From an uncultured Oscillospiraceae bacterium (GTDB lineage Bacteria > Bacillota > Clostridia > Oscillospirales > Oscillospiraceae), in the NCBI GenBank assembly GCA_910585265.1, contig CAJUCA010000066.1:1-14046 (forward strand): a stretch of 14,046 bases of DNA, in the 5' to 3' direction. A program made the position numbers and the translations under genes. The notes below the pieces were generated by a model that was given only the letters and a program-made list of their open reading frames with translations, was not told the DNA's origin and ran no database searches. Below are positions 13,925-14,046 of the stretch, one piece after another. Positions within the stretch are counted from its first letter, which is position 1. Each line of letters starts with the position of its first letter.

Positions 13925-14046
13925 ATGAAAGGCAGACTGACACTTCAGCAGCGGCTGATCCTGCCCATTATCCTGCTGGGCCTGATCACTCTGCTGTCCA
14001 ATCTTCTGGCGGTATTCAGCATCAACAACGTCCACGCCAACGCGGG
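13925..14046 (+). CDS. N-terminus of a membrane protein, probably a sensor or chemoreceptor (cut by window end)
   Basis: ATG at 13925 after GGGAGGAG (13912-13919). Forty complete codons are present: a short basic N-terminus (MKGRLTLQQR), one membrane segment (about 11-32, LILPIILLGLITLLSNLLAV), and the start of an extracytoplasmic region (FSINNVHANA). This is the usual opening of MCPs, sensor kinases and some GGDEF proteins, where a TM1 helix is followed by a helical sensor. It does not look like an ABC permease, which would normally come after a binding protein. With so little sequence the family cannot be fixed. Confidence 0.55.
   Translation, partial: MKGRLTLQQRLILPIILLGLITLLSNLLAVFSINNVHANA

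Noticed and set aside
12880..13926. 348-codon - strand frame opposite the solute-binding protein
   Set aside because: Shadow of a clear MalE-like coding sequence; no start context or protein-like pattern.

Overview
The window looks like chromosomal DNA from a high-GC anaerobic Firmicute. The Oscillospiraceae (a Flavonifractor/Lawsonibacter/Intestinimonas-like gut lineage) is my best guess. I base this on the strongly G/C-ending codons, strong AGGAGG-type ribosome binding sites, lipoprotein signal peptides typical of Gram-positives, and the gene families present. This is inference from style and content, not a database match. No rRNA, tRNA, CRISPR array, phage gene or transposase is visible.

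Region 1 (1-5080, + strand) is a transport and catabolism locus. It holds the 3' end of a TctC-family solute-binding protein, then TctB and TctA, which complete a tripartite tricarboxylate transporter (TTT). A type I sulfatase-family hydrolase starts 3 nt after tctA. It has no signal peptide, so it should act in the cytoplasm on something the transporter brings in whole. A perfect 15-bp hairpin follows, then a GntR-type winged-helix regulator with a LacI/periplasmic-binding-protein-like sensor, the likely local regulator. A second perfect 14-bp hairpin lies between tctC and tctB.

Region 2 (5081-5392) is non-coding. It holds a roughly 161-bp imperfect foldback repeat with 17-18 bp perfect terminal inverted repeats (MITE-like), then a bidirectional intrinsic terminator that separates the two convergent gene blocks.

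Region 3 (5393-14046) is a sensory island built outward from a divergent promoter region (7840-8119). To the left, on the - strand, are a dCache-type methyl-accepting chemotaxis protein and, overlapping it by ATGA, a small lipoprotein with an FMN-binding (flavinylation) domain. To the right, on the + strand, are two hybrid histidine kinases in tandem (one soluble with a GAF-like input, one membrane-bound with an extracytoplasmic sensor), a MalE-like lipoprotein with no ABC permease beside it in the window, and the start of another membrane protein that opens like a sensor or chemoreceptor. No DNA-binding response regulator or separate HPt protein is visible.

The most interesting possibilities are (a) a TTT importer coupled to an intracellular sulfatase, implying uptake of an intact sulfated or phosphonylated organic acid, and (b) a multi-receptor sensory cluster in which a flavinylated lipoprotein is translationally coupled to a chemoreceptor and a solute-binding lipoprotein sits among sensor genes.
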